Origin: Scolanthus callimorphus
Lineage: Eukaryota; Cnidaria; Anthozoa; Actiniaria; Edwardsiidae
Assembly: GCA_033964015.1 (NCBI GenBank)
Contig: CM066913.1
Location: 3,536,169 to 3,600,168, forward strand
Direction of reading: 5' to 3'
Length of the DNA stretch: 64,000 nt
The notes beneath the pieces were generated by a model, which had not been told where the DNA came from, ran no database searches, and saw only the letters and a program-made list of their open reading frames with translations. Positions within the stretch are counted from its first letter, which is position 1, and every line of letters starts with the position of its first letter. Below are positions 48,901 through 57,300 of this stretch, one piece after another. The position numbers and the translations under genes were made by a program.

Positions 48901-50291
48901 CTTGTCTCAACAAAATTTAGTGACGCCGTGTAATTGTCACTCGAACGTTGTTCGGAAATGCCCCGAAGGGTCCCGAGTGTGATCCAAACACCAAAAAGTT
49001 CTTCCCTATTATAATCTCGCGCATGTGCGATGCCATATTTCCGCTGAAACAAGAACAAATGCCGATGTCGTTCGTAAAAACACGATAATGCACCGAAATG
49101 ACCCGAGCACACGAAATGCACCAAAAACGACCCGACAGTGATCCAAACACGAAAATCGTCGTCTAATCAGAGAAAACAAATCCGCTCTGACCAAATTAGA
49201 CTTGCTCTCCGTTCGCTGCGCTCACTCCGAGCAATTAAAGAAACCAGTCACGTGCTCACCGCGTGACACTGGTTTTACTTGGCTTTGTTGGGCACGCCGT
49301 TCCCAAAAATGACAGGAATTTAGGCGAAAACATTCTACAAATCAGAAAGTTTCCTCCTACAGACATAGCTTAAGATAATAGTATAGATATGTCGCTACAG
49401 CGTTTTTTTATTGCTGCGACGTTAGGAGCAGCAACATATTCGCTACGAAGAATGATTCCCTACGAAGGGCGAGATTTGCAGCCGGCCACGATTTGCATAA
49501 CACGATTTTATTCGAGGTCGCTTCAACGGGCTGGACGTACGGCTGTTGAGCCTCACAATCACGACGACACATTTTGTGATGGGGGATGTAGACATGAAAT
49601 AGCACTCACCCATGAGATCTTCTGATATCGCCTGGCGAAGCATCTCCGCTTTTGTAATGCCGGGTTTTACTGCATTTTATTCCTTTTAAGGTACGTCTGA
49701 GACCAAATAAATGTTCACAATGATGAGATGTACGTTTATTTTAGCTATCTGTGCTGTACTTTACAAGAGAAGCGCTATTTTCACAATCAATTTGGGTTTT
49801 ATTCAGTGTTTGTTTATTATACAGTTGCAGTCGCGTGCCAAAGTGCATCAGATTATCCGATTGTCTTGTGTTCGAAAAAGCTGAAGACCCGCAGTGAAAT
49901 GCAACTTTTGCTAACAGCCGTCTACAGTCGGTATACAAATGTTTATTGTAATTCCCAAATTTCTCGGTTAAGCTGCTGTTTGCCAAAACAAACGTCTCTC
50001 ACCTTTGTGGCATTGGTTTCTTCTACTTGAAAGGCCAGGAATGCAGTAAAACACGACAACAATAGGCTACGGTCAGTCAAAGAGAATATAGCATTTCTAC
50101 CCCAACAAGAAGCAGCCGCTTACAGTTTTTAAAAATAAGTGTATACCAAGGCATGTAGATTGTAAAATCGCGCTCGCAGCATTTTACTTTCAATTGAAAC
50201 CGCTAGTTTATGATTTATTTATTCTGCTGTTTTTGTTTCTCCAGGAATGGAGGCTCTCAACGAGTACCTGAGAACCAAGTTATCACAGTAG
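25623..50291 (+). CDS. ALDH1L2: 10-formyltetrahydrofolate dehydrogenase (ALDH1L), mitochondrial-type
   Basis: Converts 10-formyl-THF to THF and CO2 with NADP+. Twenty-six exons join in phase: 25623-26059, 27035-27200, 27799-27903, 28276-28365, 32271-32408, 33099-33227, 33408-33496, 33900-33968, 34370-34442, 34851-34970, 35892-35953, 36454-36518, 36785-36935, 37159-37229, 38899-39004, 39355-39442, 39650-39743, 42195-42294, 42412-42460, 42789-42838, 44285-44358, 44656-44747, 46193-46298, 47258-47339, 47729-47846, 50245-50291. The length would be 923 residues, equal to vertebrate ALDH1L2. Residues 1-22 are basic with no acidic residue, like a mitochondrial presequence. The formyl-hydrolase domain has [10 protein letters not shown] (His131) and WADDGLDTG (Asp167). 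The carrier domain has the phosphopantetheine Ser380 in [10 protein letters not shown]. The dehydrogenase domain has [21 protein letters not shown] (Glu697) and NKGENC (Cys731). As printed, exon 11 is 62 bases instead of 63, giving a stop at 36485. The C-terminus LRTKLSQ differs from the usual ending. Confidence 0.96.
27367..27541. repeat. Inverted repeat with CRE-like palindromes (intron 2)
   Basis: GTGACGTCACATCCAGAAC at 27367-27385 is exactly mirrored at 27523-27541. Each arm contains TGACGTCA. It is probably a short MITE, and the arms would also resemble CREB-type sites. Confidence 0.7.
29305..29484. repeat. Foldback MITE inside the 3.3 kb element
   Basis: GCAATAAAGAGCGGATTTC pairs with GAAATCCGCTTTTTATTGC. 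Inner arms GTTTATGTGATAAACGCAC and GTGCGTTTATCACATTATAA continue the stem, with a GCTGCAAAAAC / GTTTTTGCAGC core. Confidence 0.75.
29960..30760 (+). pseudogene. Penelope-like retroelement relic (RT C-terminus and GIY-YIG-type region)
   Basis: Three broken frames follow the order of Penelope-type or GIY-YIG retroelement proteins. The first has a stretch of the form [20 protein letters not shown]. After a frameshift near 30070 comes HLTVRGYKQ and later [12 protein letters not shown] third frame (30364-30610) has AVAAHFNP and [16 protein letters not shown], interrupted by a TAG in front of KLKTMAP. At 30714-30744, ATGATGA, a GGACA...TGTCT stem and GAAAC resemble a degraded hammerhead ribozyme, as known from Penelope-like elements. 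Family assignment is from remembered motifs, so moderate confidence. Confidence 0.6.
30989..31150 (+). CDS. Short Cys-rich frame, transposon-associated tail
   Basis: This frame of about 53 codons starts [19 protein letters not shown], continues with a CC and CxxC pattern, and ends in an acidic tail at TAA 31148-31150. Such CxC / CxxxC tails occur at the C-terminus of many invertebrate transposon-encoded proteins. An upstream in-frame stop (at about 30954) cuts it from any larger frame. It is probably the remnant end of the ORF of the 3.3 kb element. No host function is claimed. Confidence 0.4.
   Translation: MVRCKCKSDCSTHRCTCKRTDCCNPACTECKTGIRPLPDLDLEMQDDDLYLQI
32532..32831. mobile_element. 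Two-hairpin MITE, subfamily A, with 9-bp direct repeat (intron 5)
   Basis: ATAGAGTGG flanks the copy at 32523-32531 and 32832-32840. Read in reverse, it runs TTAACAATTAGACCTC, hairpin, GAGGTCTAATTG, TTTTAAAACCAACTAGTTGG, centre with GATTGGCTGAG, then TTAGTTGGTTTATACTAAA. Copies in the opposite orientation lie at 43299 and 60380. Confidence 0.85.
34971..35891. other. ALDH1L intron 10, no clear feature
   Basis: No conserved element is identified. A short open frame at 35565-35845 encodes unfamiliar sequence. A few words (CTTGGCTCGGCTGCTCG, CCTCGCAGCCTCGCC) look like parts of unclassified repeats. Confidence 0.4.
35892..35953 (+). pseudogene. ALDH1L2: ALDH1L exon 11 with one missing base
   Basis: Exon 10 ends and exon 12 begins in phase 0, so this exon must be a multiple of three, but it is 62 bases. 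Reading is normal through [13 protein letters not shown] base is missing around 35928-35931, where family alignment expects V-D-L-A-V-E-A-A-K, encoded by the following GATCTTGCTGTGGAAGCTGC in the other frame. As written, translation ends at TGA 36485-36487. The rest of the gene is intact, so an assembly or sequencing error is more likely than gene death. Confidence 0.85.
38028..38219. mobile_element. PIF/Harbinger-type MITE, TTA duplication
   Basis: GGGGTGGACCATTAGAAATT at the left is perfectly mirrored by AATTTCTAATGGTCCACCCC at the right, flanked by TTA on both sides (38025-38027, 38220-38222). A 3-bp TTA duplication with GG-starting ends is typical of PIF/Harbinger. There is no coding content. 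Confidence 0.85.
38247..38682. mobile_element. Inverted-repeat element, about 435 bp
   Basis: Outer arms TGTTCCGCCAGTCAAGCCAT and ATGGTTTGACTGGCCGAACA mirror each other. An inner 34-bp perfect pair begins CAGGCGATCCAAGCTCTAGT at about 38379 and is mirrored at about 38611-38645. It ends about 215 bases before exon 15. Confidence 0.7.
39049..39190 (+). mobile_element. tRNA-related SINE fragment (intron 15)
   Basis: A box-A-like TGGTCAAGTGG (39056-39066) and a box-B-like AAGTCCAAGCCC (about 39108) have tRNA-like spacing, followed by CTGCTCTATGACCGCTATCTG. No clean tail or duplication is seen. Confidence 0.4.
39744..42194. other. ALDH1L intron 17, 2.45 kb
   Basis: It contains a PIF/Harbinger-type MITE at 40327. 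Near 41150-41310 a segment occurs twice (words CTTCGTTTTTTCGGCTCGAA and TTTTTAGTATAGATTTCGAA), an imperfect direct duplication. The minus-strand open frame at 41758-42168 has no recognised domain. Confidence 0.5.
40327..40512. mobile_element. PIF/Harbinger-type MITE, TTA duplication
   Basis: GGGCCGACCATTTGACTTTT at the left and AAGTCAAATGGTCGGCCCC at the right mirror each other with one extra G/C. TTA flanks both ends (40324-40326 and 40513-40515). Its termini resemble the element at 38028 (shared GACCATT). Confidence 0.8.
42930..43265. mobile_element. SINE-like fragment with shared 3' core (intron 20)
   Basis: The words TTCGGATGAGACAATAAACC and GAGGTCCCG (about 42960-42992) correspond to CTCGGATAAGGACGTAAAAC and GTAGGTCCCG in the tRNA-derived SINE at 47994. 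The head is missing, so this is a partial copy or a different SINE with the same core. Confidence 0.4.
43299..43598. mobile_element. Two-hairpin MITE, subfamily A (intron 20)
   Basis: The copy runs TTTAACAATTAGACCTCGAG, a hairpin with nested arms ATAGACCATGAGGCCG and CGGCCGAATGGTCTAT-like words, GGTCTAATTGTTTTAGTATA, AACCAACTAGTTGG, centre AGCCAATCAGAATGCAGG, and end TTGGTTTATACTAAAA. It is in opposite orientation to the copy at 32532. Confidence 0.85.
43605..43708. repeat. 104-bp hairpin abutting the two-hairpin MITE
   Basis: GTTGATGTTCGCGGGCGTAA pairs with TTACGTCCAAGAACATCAAC, and ATATGTTTTGGG pairs with CCCAAAACATAT. It starts within about 7 bases of the previous element. Confidence 0.8.
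43717..43873. repeat. Inverted-repeat element next to the hairpin
   Basis: TATTATAACTTTGGAGAGCA mirrors TGCTCGCCAAAGTTATAATA across about 157 bases, with AGAGCCCGC / GCGGGCTCT inside. It is the third palindrome in a row in this intron. Confidence 0.75.
44373..44588. mobile_element. GTTAAAGAGCC MITE family, copy 2 (intron 21)
   Basis: It shares GAGCCTGTGTCAGCCG, GAGAAAGCATCCATTTCCAT and GAAAACAATAACAAAG with copy 1 in the same orientation. It begins only about 14 bases after the donor of exon 21. Confidence 0.75.
45029..45174. mobile_element. 146-bp foldback MITE (intron 22)
   Basis: TTAAGGCTGGTTTCCATATA mirrors TATATGGAAACCAAGCCTTA. The inner arms TATCAGTCGACCGTGAA and TTCACGGTCGACTGATA pair perfectly near the loop. 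Confidence 0.8.
45215..45602. mobile_element. PIF/Harbinger-type MITE, TTA duplication (intron 22)
   Basis: GGCCCCGTCCACACTACGCC at the left mirrors GGCGTAGTGTGGACGGTGCC at the right, flanked by TTA at 45212-45214 and 45603-45605. Additional internal copies of the end word lie at about 45280 and 45515. A solo relative, GGCCCTGTTCACACTAACGC, sits near 10758. Confidence 0.8.
45896..46088. mobile_element. Inverted-repeat MITE (intron 22)
   Basis: CTTTTCACTAGTGAAATAAG and GCGGAGA at the left mirror TCTCCGCTTACACTAGTTAA at the right. The interior holds repeated GGAGACGTAAG words. It is the third MITE within 1.1 kb. Confidence 0.7.
46850..47112. repeat. Tandem repeat, about 60-bp unit, four and a half copies (intron 23)
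   Basis: Units begin GATTCCTTTGGGTGGATACT and continue TTTGTTAGTTCCGCACATAC, ACTCGTGCACTCGGTCGAGT. Copies are more than 90 percent alike by eye. Confidence 0.92.
47994..48218 (+). mobile_element. tRNA-derived SINE (intron 25)
   Basis: The head has an internal Pol III promoter: box A TTAGCGCAGTGG at 48005-48016 and box B GGGAGTTCAAACCC at 48033-48046, spaced as in a tRNA gene. The body follows, with a core GATAAGGACGTAAAACCGTA and GGTCCCG, then a (ATT)n tail at 48203-48218. A (CTTGT)n microsatellite lies immediately upstream (47967-47992). Confidence 0.8.
48219..50244. other. Rest of ALDH1L intron 25
   Basis: An 80-codon plus frame at 48586-48828 ([16 protein letters not shown]...) looks protein-like but has no known domain. 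A minus-strand ATG at 49643 followed by eleven codons and a GTGAGT donor could be a first exon, but no continuation was found. Nothing else is supported. Confidence 0.35.
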
Positions 50292-50481
50292 AATACTAGG
50301 CATCTCTTGGGCCCTCGAATTACCGTGGTCTGCAAATAATCGAGCTTCTTGATGTAAACAAGATAATGTCCTTGTTTTTTCATCATTTATCAAATCCAAT
50401 CTTAGAAGAGTCCGAGAACAGAGGGGAACGTACTGCGCATGTCTGTCGCCGTCCACGGGGCGCAGTATTAGATACTCTAAT

Positions 50482-50588
50482 TACAGTAAAAACCCACGTA
50501 TAAGAACCTAGAATTCTAGCTTAAAACAGGTTTTTATTTGATTTGAAAATACAAGGAAACATGGGGTTCTTATACGTGTTTTTGTACT
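50482..50588. mobile_element. CAGTAAAAACCCACGTATAA-ended MITE
   Basis: The left end TTACAGTAAAAACCCACGTA and AGAACC are mirrored at the right by GGTTCTTATACGTGTTTTTG. Related ends occur at 4119 and, partially, at 47120-47215. It lies within the likely 3' UTR of ALDH1L. Confidence 0.7.
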
Positions 50589-51699
50589 ACATGAGACAGG
50601 AAGGTATTTTCTTTGTTTTCCTTCCAGCTCTTGGCGATTACGTTATTGTAGAAAGCATAAATCAAGAATGATTGCACCCTACGATCGATCTTTGGTGTGT
50701 TATAGCAGAAAGTGCTTCAAAATTTCCGCGTGTGAAATAAAACACGGATGAAGTTTCGGATGAACATAAACAAAAAATTCTAACAGCAATCTGGTGAATG
50801 GTGCTAGTTTTGTACAAGTCACTTGTTGTGAAACGAGCTTCACCGCGTACAACCAGTCTTGAAATAGGTATATAAGCTTGGAAAAGCCTCGTATTTTTAA
50901 ACAACGCCATCCTCGCCAGGATGTTAGGTAATCACATCTTTTACGTGGAGTAGAACATACAGCTGCCTTTTTCCCATTCAGAACATGTGATCATTGTATT
51001 ATCCACGGTTTGATGAACCATTTATTTTAAGTATGCAAGAATAGAATACTGTGTAGGAATGTATAGGATTTTATGAGAATTTCATGTGAGAATTACATAT
51101 TCCGCATCGTATTGTTTTAGAGAGGCAAAAACATGTTTCAGAAGATCAAATAATCACAGTTTTCAATATAAAATGCTTGCTTGTATTATCAAGCAACGGT
51201 CCGGATATGATGAAATTTCAGATGTCAAATTTTTCTATATCACCTGTAGAAGAGTGTATTATTTTATTCAATTTTTTTTTCACTTGTGTAAATCTGTTTT
51301 TTTGTGAACCAAAGAACAATTCTATTTTGAAATTTTGAATGTGAGAGGTAAACCTCCTGGTCCTCTAAATCCGCTTTCCTATAGAAAGCAATACCGACTA
51401 TAGCAAAGGTAGAGCGAGTGTTGAACAGTTCGAGAGTTGTTAGATAAATCGAATTGCCATATGATGTCTTGGCGGTCACCTAGATGTGAGTTCAGAGTGA
51501 TCCAAACTTGTGTACTATTATTGTAGTTTGGAAATAAAAAATACCAGCAAATATTTCCCATTGAGTACTGGTCCGGGTAGCAACCGTTGCTCCTTGATAA
51601 CGTTGTCCGAGTATACAGATATTTCAAAAAACGTGGTCGGAACCCGTACTCACGCAGGCCGTTGTAATCTATTTTATAGAGAAATTCAACACGTGACGA

Positions 51700-51731
<32 letters not shown>

Positions 51732-51936
51732 GACATCCCTTTTCAAGTGAAATTTAACGTGGAATTCACTAGTTGAGTGATTTATTTTTTTTGAATATCC
51801 AATAGCAAAGATTTGATATTATTTTAGTGAAATGATTCGAATTTTCAACTTTCTTTGCTGTGTTATTGTCGAATTCAGCTTTAGCCAATCAACGCACGCG
51901 TAAGAATTGAACTATGGGATTCTAAACTAAACTTAA

Positions 51937-52194
51937 TTAGTCAAATCACGCTAGTGGTCTATTATCAATGCTGCGTTCTGATTGGTTGAGCTACTAGTAG
52001 GCTATAAGTTATAACCTACTAGTAGCGAAAAGTGTCGGATTTGAAAGCCAGAAAATGGCAAATGACCAGAACAAAAACATTTTTTGGCAATACAAATTGA
52101 CCTACTAGTGTGATTTGACTAAAACAATTATTCCTCTCGCCCTCATGGCCTCTGAGTCAATAGCCCATTCGGCCTCGAGGAATAATTGTTAAAT
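51937..52194. mobile_element. Two-hairpin MITE, subfamily C
   Basis: One inverted repeat runs TTAGTCAAATCACGCTAGT to ACTAGTGTGATTTGACTAA. The adjoining hairpin runs ACAATTATTCCTC to GAGGAATAATTGTTAAAT. The architecture and junction match subfamilies A and B, but the stems are different. Confidence 0.75.
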
Positions 52195-52296
52195 AAGCGT
52201 TTACACCTTGGTAGTTTCAGAAGTGCAGCTCAAGGGTGTTTATCGAAAATTCACGTCAAACAGGTCATTCGCAAAGAATGCCTATTTCATAAGGTT

Positions 52297-52442
52297 CAAA
52301 TCTACAATTAACTCAATTAAATGTAAGTTAAGTTCTAAACCAGATATTCGTCCTTGCATCCTAATAGGATCCTAATAGAATCCAAGGACTGATAGCTGGT
52401 TAGAAATTAAACTTACATTTAATTGAGTTAATTTTAGATTTT
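52297..52442. repeat. Foldback MITE, about 146 bp
   Basis: AAATCTACAATTAACTCAAT and TAAATGTAAGTT at the left mirror AACTTACATTTAATTGAGTT and AATTTTAGATTT at the right. Confidence 0.8.
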
Positions 52443-52600
52443 AAGTTTAATTTTAGTTTTTGTTTCACAGATGAAAACACTCTAAAAGGGCCCCAAATGG
52501 TCCATCAAAAAACGCCTGTGCTTGCAGAGTATTATTCGATGCTCGATTACTCACCAATAATGTGCAATGATGTTTGGTAGTGTGTACTGTCGCACTTTGT

Positions 52601-53181
52601 AATAATTGACGCACTTTGTAATACCTGACGCAATTTGTAATAAAGTTGACGCACTTTGTAATACCTGACGCAATTTGTAATAAAGTTGACGCACTTTGTA
52701 ATACCTGACGCAATTTGTAATAAAGTTGACGCACTTTGTAATACCTGACGCAATTTGTAATAAAGTTGACGCACTTTGTAATACCTGACGCAATTTGTAA
52801 TAAAGTTGACGCACTTTGTAATACCTGACGCAATTTGTAATAAAGTTGACGCACTTTGTAATACCTGACGCAATTTGTAAAAAAATTGACGCACTTTGTA
52901 ATACCTGACGCAATTTGTAATAAAGTTGACGCACTTTGTAATACCTGACGCAATTTGTAATAAAGTTGACGCACTTTGTAATACCTGACGCAATTTGTAA
53001 TAAAGTTGACGCACTTTGTAATACCTGACGCAATTTGTAATAAAGTTGACGCACTTTGTAACACCTGACGCAATTTGTAATAAAGTTGACGCACTTTGTA
53101 ATACCTGACAATTTGTAATAAAGTTGACGCACTTTGTAATACCTGACGCAATTTGTAATAAAGTTGACGCACGTTGTAATA
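52601..53181. repeat. Minisatellite, 40-bp unit of two 20-bp halves
   Basis: About 14 units of GACGCACTTTGTAATACCT + GACGCAATTTGTAATAAAGTT are nearly identical. The two halves are themselves related, so the unit arose from a 20-bp repeat. Minus-strand open frames of up to 235 codons are repeat artefacts, since 3 units (120 bp) restore the frame. Confidence 0.97.
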
Positions 53182-53510
53182 AAAAAGCTATTTATTATTA
53201 GTAAAAAAATGTCACAGTTGTTGGAGGGCAACGTAAACAATGATCGGCAAGTCAATATTGTGTGTCCCCCAAAAACCCAAAGAACATATATTTATATTAT
53301 ATGGAGTGGCCATACAGGGGGAGGTGTTTTTAATATAGGGTTACCTTATTAATGCCCCAGCCCTGCGCAAAAAAAAAAAGATACCAAACATGGTGCTCGT
53401 CGAGAAAATTGCTTTTGATCATAAGGGATAGCAGAACGGATGTGGCAAACAGCAAGTCTTTTAGGGTTTTCAACCAAGTTTCCTTTGTAAATATCGGTTG
53501 GTCTGAGACT

Positions 53511-53634
53511 CCCCTAAGGGATAGGGCTGATTTTAAACACCCCTAAGAGATAGCACGTCTGTCAATTGTATACCCTAAGGGATAGGACGAACACCCCCGT
53601 CTGAAAATATGGGGAGTCCCCCCCCCCCCCCCCG
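53511..53634. mobile_element. G-run/ACTCC family, right end of copy D
   Basis: Direct repeats CCCCTAAGGGATAG (three or four, some degraded) are followed by ATGGGGAGTCCC, a C run and GGG, the same end motif as copies A and C. The left end was not located; it may lie near 53270-53320. Confidence 0.5.
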
Positions 53635-53860
53635 GGCTATTTTTACAATTTCTACAGACGTCTATTTTCATTGCAACCACAGAGCATAAACCGCAGACGG
53701 ACAGGCATGCCTACAATGCCCAATTGCTCTCTAAGATTATATTAAGGTGTACTACCGAGTTACTAACACTTCAAAGCTATTGAGGCATATTTAAATGATG
53801 TCATTGCAATATTATCGGTGGCCACAATAATTCTTGCCAGAAATAGGAGTATATCAGGTT

Positions 53861-54257
53861 GAGCTCATTAGCATACTACCGAAACAGGTAGAGCGTTATA
53901 TTCGGCTCGAGAAAAAACGCTCGTTTCCATACATAAACGTTGGCGAGTCTGATTGCATTCCTTCGCACAAAATCAATCATGCGTTGTCTCTGCTCAGAAA
54001 ATCGTTAAAAATTTGGGAAATAACACACTCATTTGCATTTCTTACCTCATAAAATTAGTAGAAAACACGAGCAGATGGCTTTTTTTGTGTTTAAAGTTTG
54101 AAAATTTTCCAAATTAAAATATTTGAGTTGCACGCATCACTGACCTCCGTAAAGGAATTCAAACTACATCGTGAATGTTTTTGTCTGGAAACGTGTTTTT
54201 TCTCGAGCCGAATAAACGCTCTACCTGTTTCGGTAGTAAGTAGGTGAGCTAATGAGC
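53861..54257. mobile_element. About 400-bp MITE with about 70-bp inverted ends
   Basis: GAGCTCATTAGCATACTACC, GAAACAGGTAGAGCG, TTCGGCTCGAGAAAAAACG and TTTCC at the left all reappear inverted at 54182-54257. The interior is AT-rich and non-coding. It abuts the large array that begins about 90 bases further on. Confidence 0.8.
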
Positions 54258-54348
54258 GTTTTGCCACAAACGTTTCACGGAATTTTTTTAAAAAGCTGCA
54301 TTCAGCTTTGAAAAATTCAATGAAAAGCTCAGGATAAGTTCAGAGACT

Positions 54349-57300
54349 TTGTGTGAAGCATGGGTGGCGCAGCGGAGGTTGGAGGACTGTGTGTGAAGCA
54401 TGGGTGGTGCAGCGGAGGTTGGAGGACTGTGTGGGTAGCATGGGTGGCGCAGCGGAGGTTGGAGGACTGTGTGTGTAGCATGGGTGGCGCAGCGGAGGTT
54501 GGAGGACTGTGTGGGTAGCATGGGTGGCGCAGCGGAGGTTGGAGGACTGTGTGGGTAGCATGGGTGGCGCAGCGGAGGTTGGACTGTGTGTGAAGCATGG
54601 GTGGCGCAGCGGAGGTTGGACTGTGTGTGAAGCATGGGTGGCGCAGCGGAGGTTGGAAGACTTTGTGTGAAGCATGGGTGTCGCAGCGGAGGTTGGAGGA
54701 CTGTGTGAAGCATGGGTGGCGCAGCCGAGGTTGGACTGTGTGTGAAGCATGGGTGTCGCAGCGGAGGGTGGAGGACTGTGTGGGTAGCATGGGTGACGCA
54801 GCGGAGGTTGGAGGACTGTGTGCGAAGCATGGGTGGCGCAGCGGAGGTTGGAGGACTGTGTGTGAAGCATGGGTGGCGCAGCGGAGGTTGGAGGACTGTG
54901 TGTGAAGCATGGGTGTCGCAGCGGAGGTTGGAGGACTGTGTGGGTAGCATGGGTGGCGCAGCGGAGGTTGGAGGACTGTGTGGGTAGCATGGGTGGCGCA
55001 GCGGAGGTTGGAGGACTGTGTGTGTAGCATGGGTGGCGCAGCGGAGGTTGGAGGACTGTGTGGGTAGCATGGGTGGCGCAGCGGAGGTTGGAAGACTGTG
55101 TGGGTAGCATGGGTGGCGCAGCGGAGGTTGGAGGACTGTGTGAGAGCATGGGTGGCGCAGCGGAGGTTGGAGGACTGTGTGTGAAGCATGGGTGTCGCAG
55201 CGGAGGTTGGAGGACTGTGTGGGTAGCATGGGTGGCGCAGCGGAGGTTGGAGGACTGTGTGTGAAGCATGGGTGGCGCAGCGGAGGTTGGAGGACTGTGT
55301 GTGAAGCATGGGTGGTGCAGCGGAGGTTGGAGGACTGTGTGGGTAGCATGGGTGGCGCAGCGGAGGTTGGAGGACTGTGTGTGTAGCATGGGTGGCGCAG
55401 CGGAGGTTGGAGGACTGTGTGGGTAGCATGGGTGGCGCAGCGGAGGTTGGAGGACTGTGTGGGTAGCATGGGTGGCGCAGCGGAGGTTGGACTGTGTGTG
55501 AAGCATGGGTGGCGCAGCGGAGGTTGGACTGTGTGCGAAGCATGGGTGGCGCAGCGGAGGTTGGAAGACTTTGTGTGAAGCATGGGTGTCGCAGCGGAGG
55601 TTGGAGGACTGTGTGAAGCATGGGTGGCGCAGCCGAGGTTGGACTGTGTGTGAAGCATGGGTGTCGCAGCGGAGGGTGGAGGACTGTGTGGGTAGCATGG
55701 GTGACGCAGCGGAGGTTGGAGGACTGTGTGCGAAGCATGGGTGGCGCAGCGGAGGTTGGAGGACTGTGTGTGAAGCATGGGTGGCGCAGCGGAGGTTGGA
55801 GGACTGTGTGTGAAGCATGGGTGTCGCAGCGGAGGTTGGAGGACTGTGTGGGTAGCATGGGTGGCGCAGCGGAGGTTGGAGGACTGTGTGGGTAGCATGG
55901 GTGGCGCAGCGGAGGTTGGAGGACTGTGTGTGTAGCATGGGTGGCGCAGCGGAGGTTGGAGGACTGTGTGGGTAGCATGGGTGGCGCAGCGGAGGTTGGA
56001 AGACTGTGTGGGTAGCATGGGTGGCGCAGCGGAGGTTGGAGGACTGTGTGAGAGCATGGGTGGCGCAGCGGAGGTTGGAGGACTGTGTGTGAAGCATGGG
56101 TGTCGCAGCGGAGGTTGGAGGACTGTGTGGGTAGCATGGGTGGCGCAGCGGAGGTTGGAGGACTGTGTGTGAAGCATGGGTGGCGCAGCGGAGGTTGGAG
56201 GACTGTGTGTGTAGCATGGGTGGCGCAGCGGAGGTTGGAGGACTGTGTGAAGCATGGGTGGCGCAGCGGAGGTTGGAGGACTGTGTGGGTAGCATGGGTG
56301 GCGCAGCGGAGGTTGGAGGACTGTGTGGGTAGCATGGGTGGCGCAGCGGAGGTTGGAGGACTGTGTGGGTAGCATGGGTGGCGCAGCGGAGGTTGGAGGA
56401 CTGTGTGGGTAGCATGGGTGGCGCAGCGGAGGTTGGACGACTGTGTGTGTAGCATGGGTGGCGCAGCGGAGGTTGGAGGACTGTGTGTGAAGCATGGGTG
56501 TCGCAGCGGAGGTTGGAGGACTGTGTGGGTAGCATGGGTGGCGCAGCGGAGGTTGGAGGACTGTGTGGGTAGCATGGGTGGCGCAGCGGAGGTTGGAGGA
56601 CTGTGTGCGAAGCATGGGTGGCGCAGCGGAGGTTGGAGGACTGTGTGGGTAGCATGGGTGGCGCAGCGGAGGTTGGAGGACTGTGTGTGAAGCATGGGTG
56701 CCGCAGCGGAGGTTGGAGGACTGTGTGGGTAGCATGGGTGGCGCAGCGGAGGTTGGAGGACTGTGTGTGAAGCATGGGTGCCGCAGCGGAGGTTGGAGGA
56801 CTGTGTGGGTAGCATGGGTGGCGCAGCGGAGGTTGGAGGACTGTGTGTGAAGCATGGGTGGCGCAGCGGAGGTTGGAGGACTGTGTGGGTAGCATGGGTG
56901 GCGCAGCGGAGGTTGGAGGACTGTGTGGGTAGCATGGGTGGCGCAGCGGAGGTTGGACGACTGTGTGTGTAGCATGGGTGGCGCAGCGGAGGTTGGAGGA
57001 CTGTGTGTGAAGCATGGGTGGCGCAGCGGAGGTTGGAGGACTGTGTGCGAAGCATGGGTGGCGCAGCGGAGGTTGGAGGACTGTGTGTGTAGCATGGGTG
57101 GCGCAGCGGAGGTTGGACGACTGTGTGTGTAGCATGGGTGGCGCAGCGGAGGTTGGAGGACTGTGTGTGAAGCATGGGTGTCGCAGCGGAGGTTGGAGGA
57201 CTGTGTGGGTAGCATGGGTGGCGCAGCGGAGGTTGGAGGACTGTGTGTGAAGCATGGGTGGCGCAGCGGAGGTTGGAGGACTGTGTGTGTAGCATGGGTG

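Larger units (their letters stand above)
50292..52600. other. 3' flank of ALDH1L
   Basis: A candidate polyadenylation signal AATAAA lies at 50736-50741. MITEs lie at 50482, 51937 and 52297. A small inverted repeat (GTGAATTCCACGGTAAATTT, mirrored with differences) lies at 51709-51774. No gene is seen. Confidence 0.5.

Noticed and set aside
52465..53255. Open frames of 155-235 codons
   Set aside because: They are artefacts of the 40-bp minisatellite, for the same reason.
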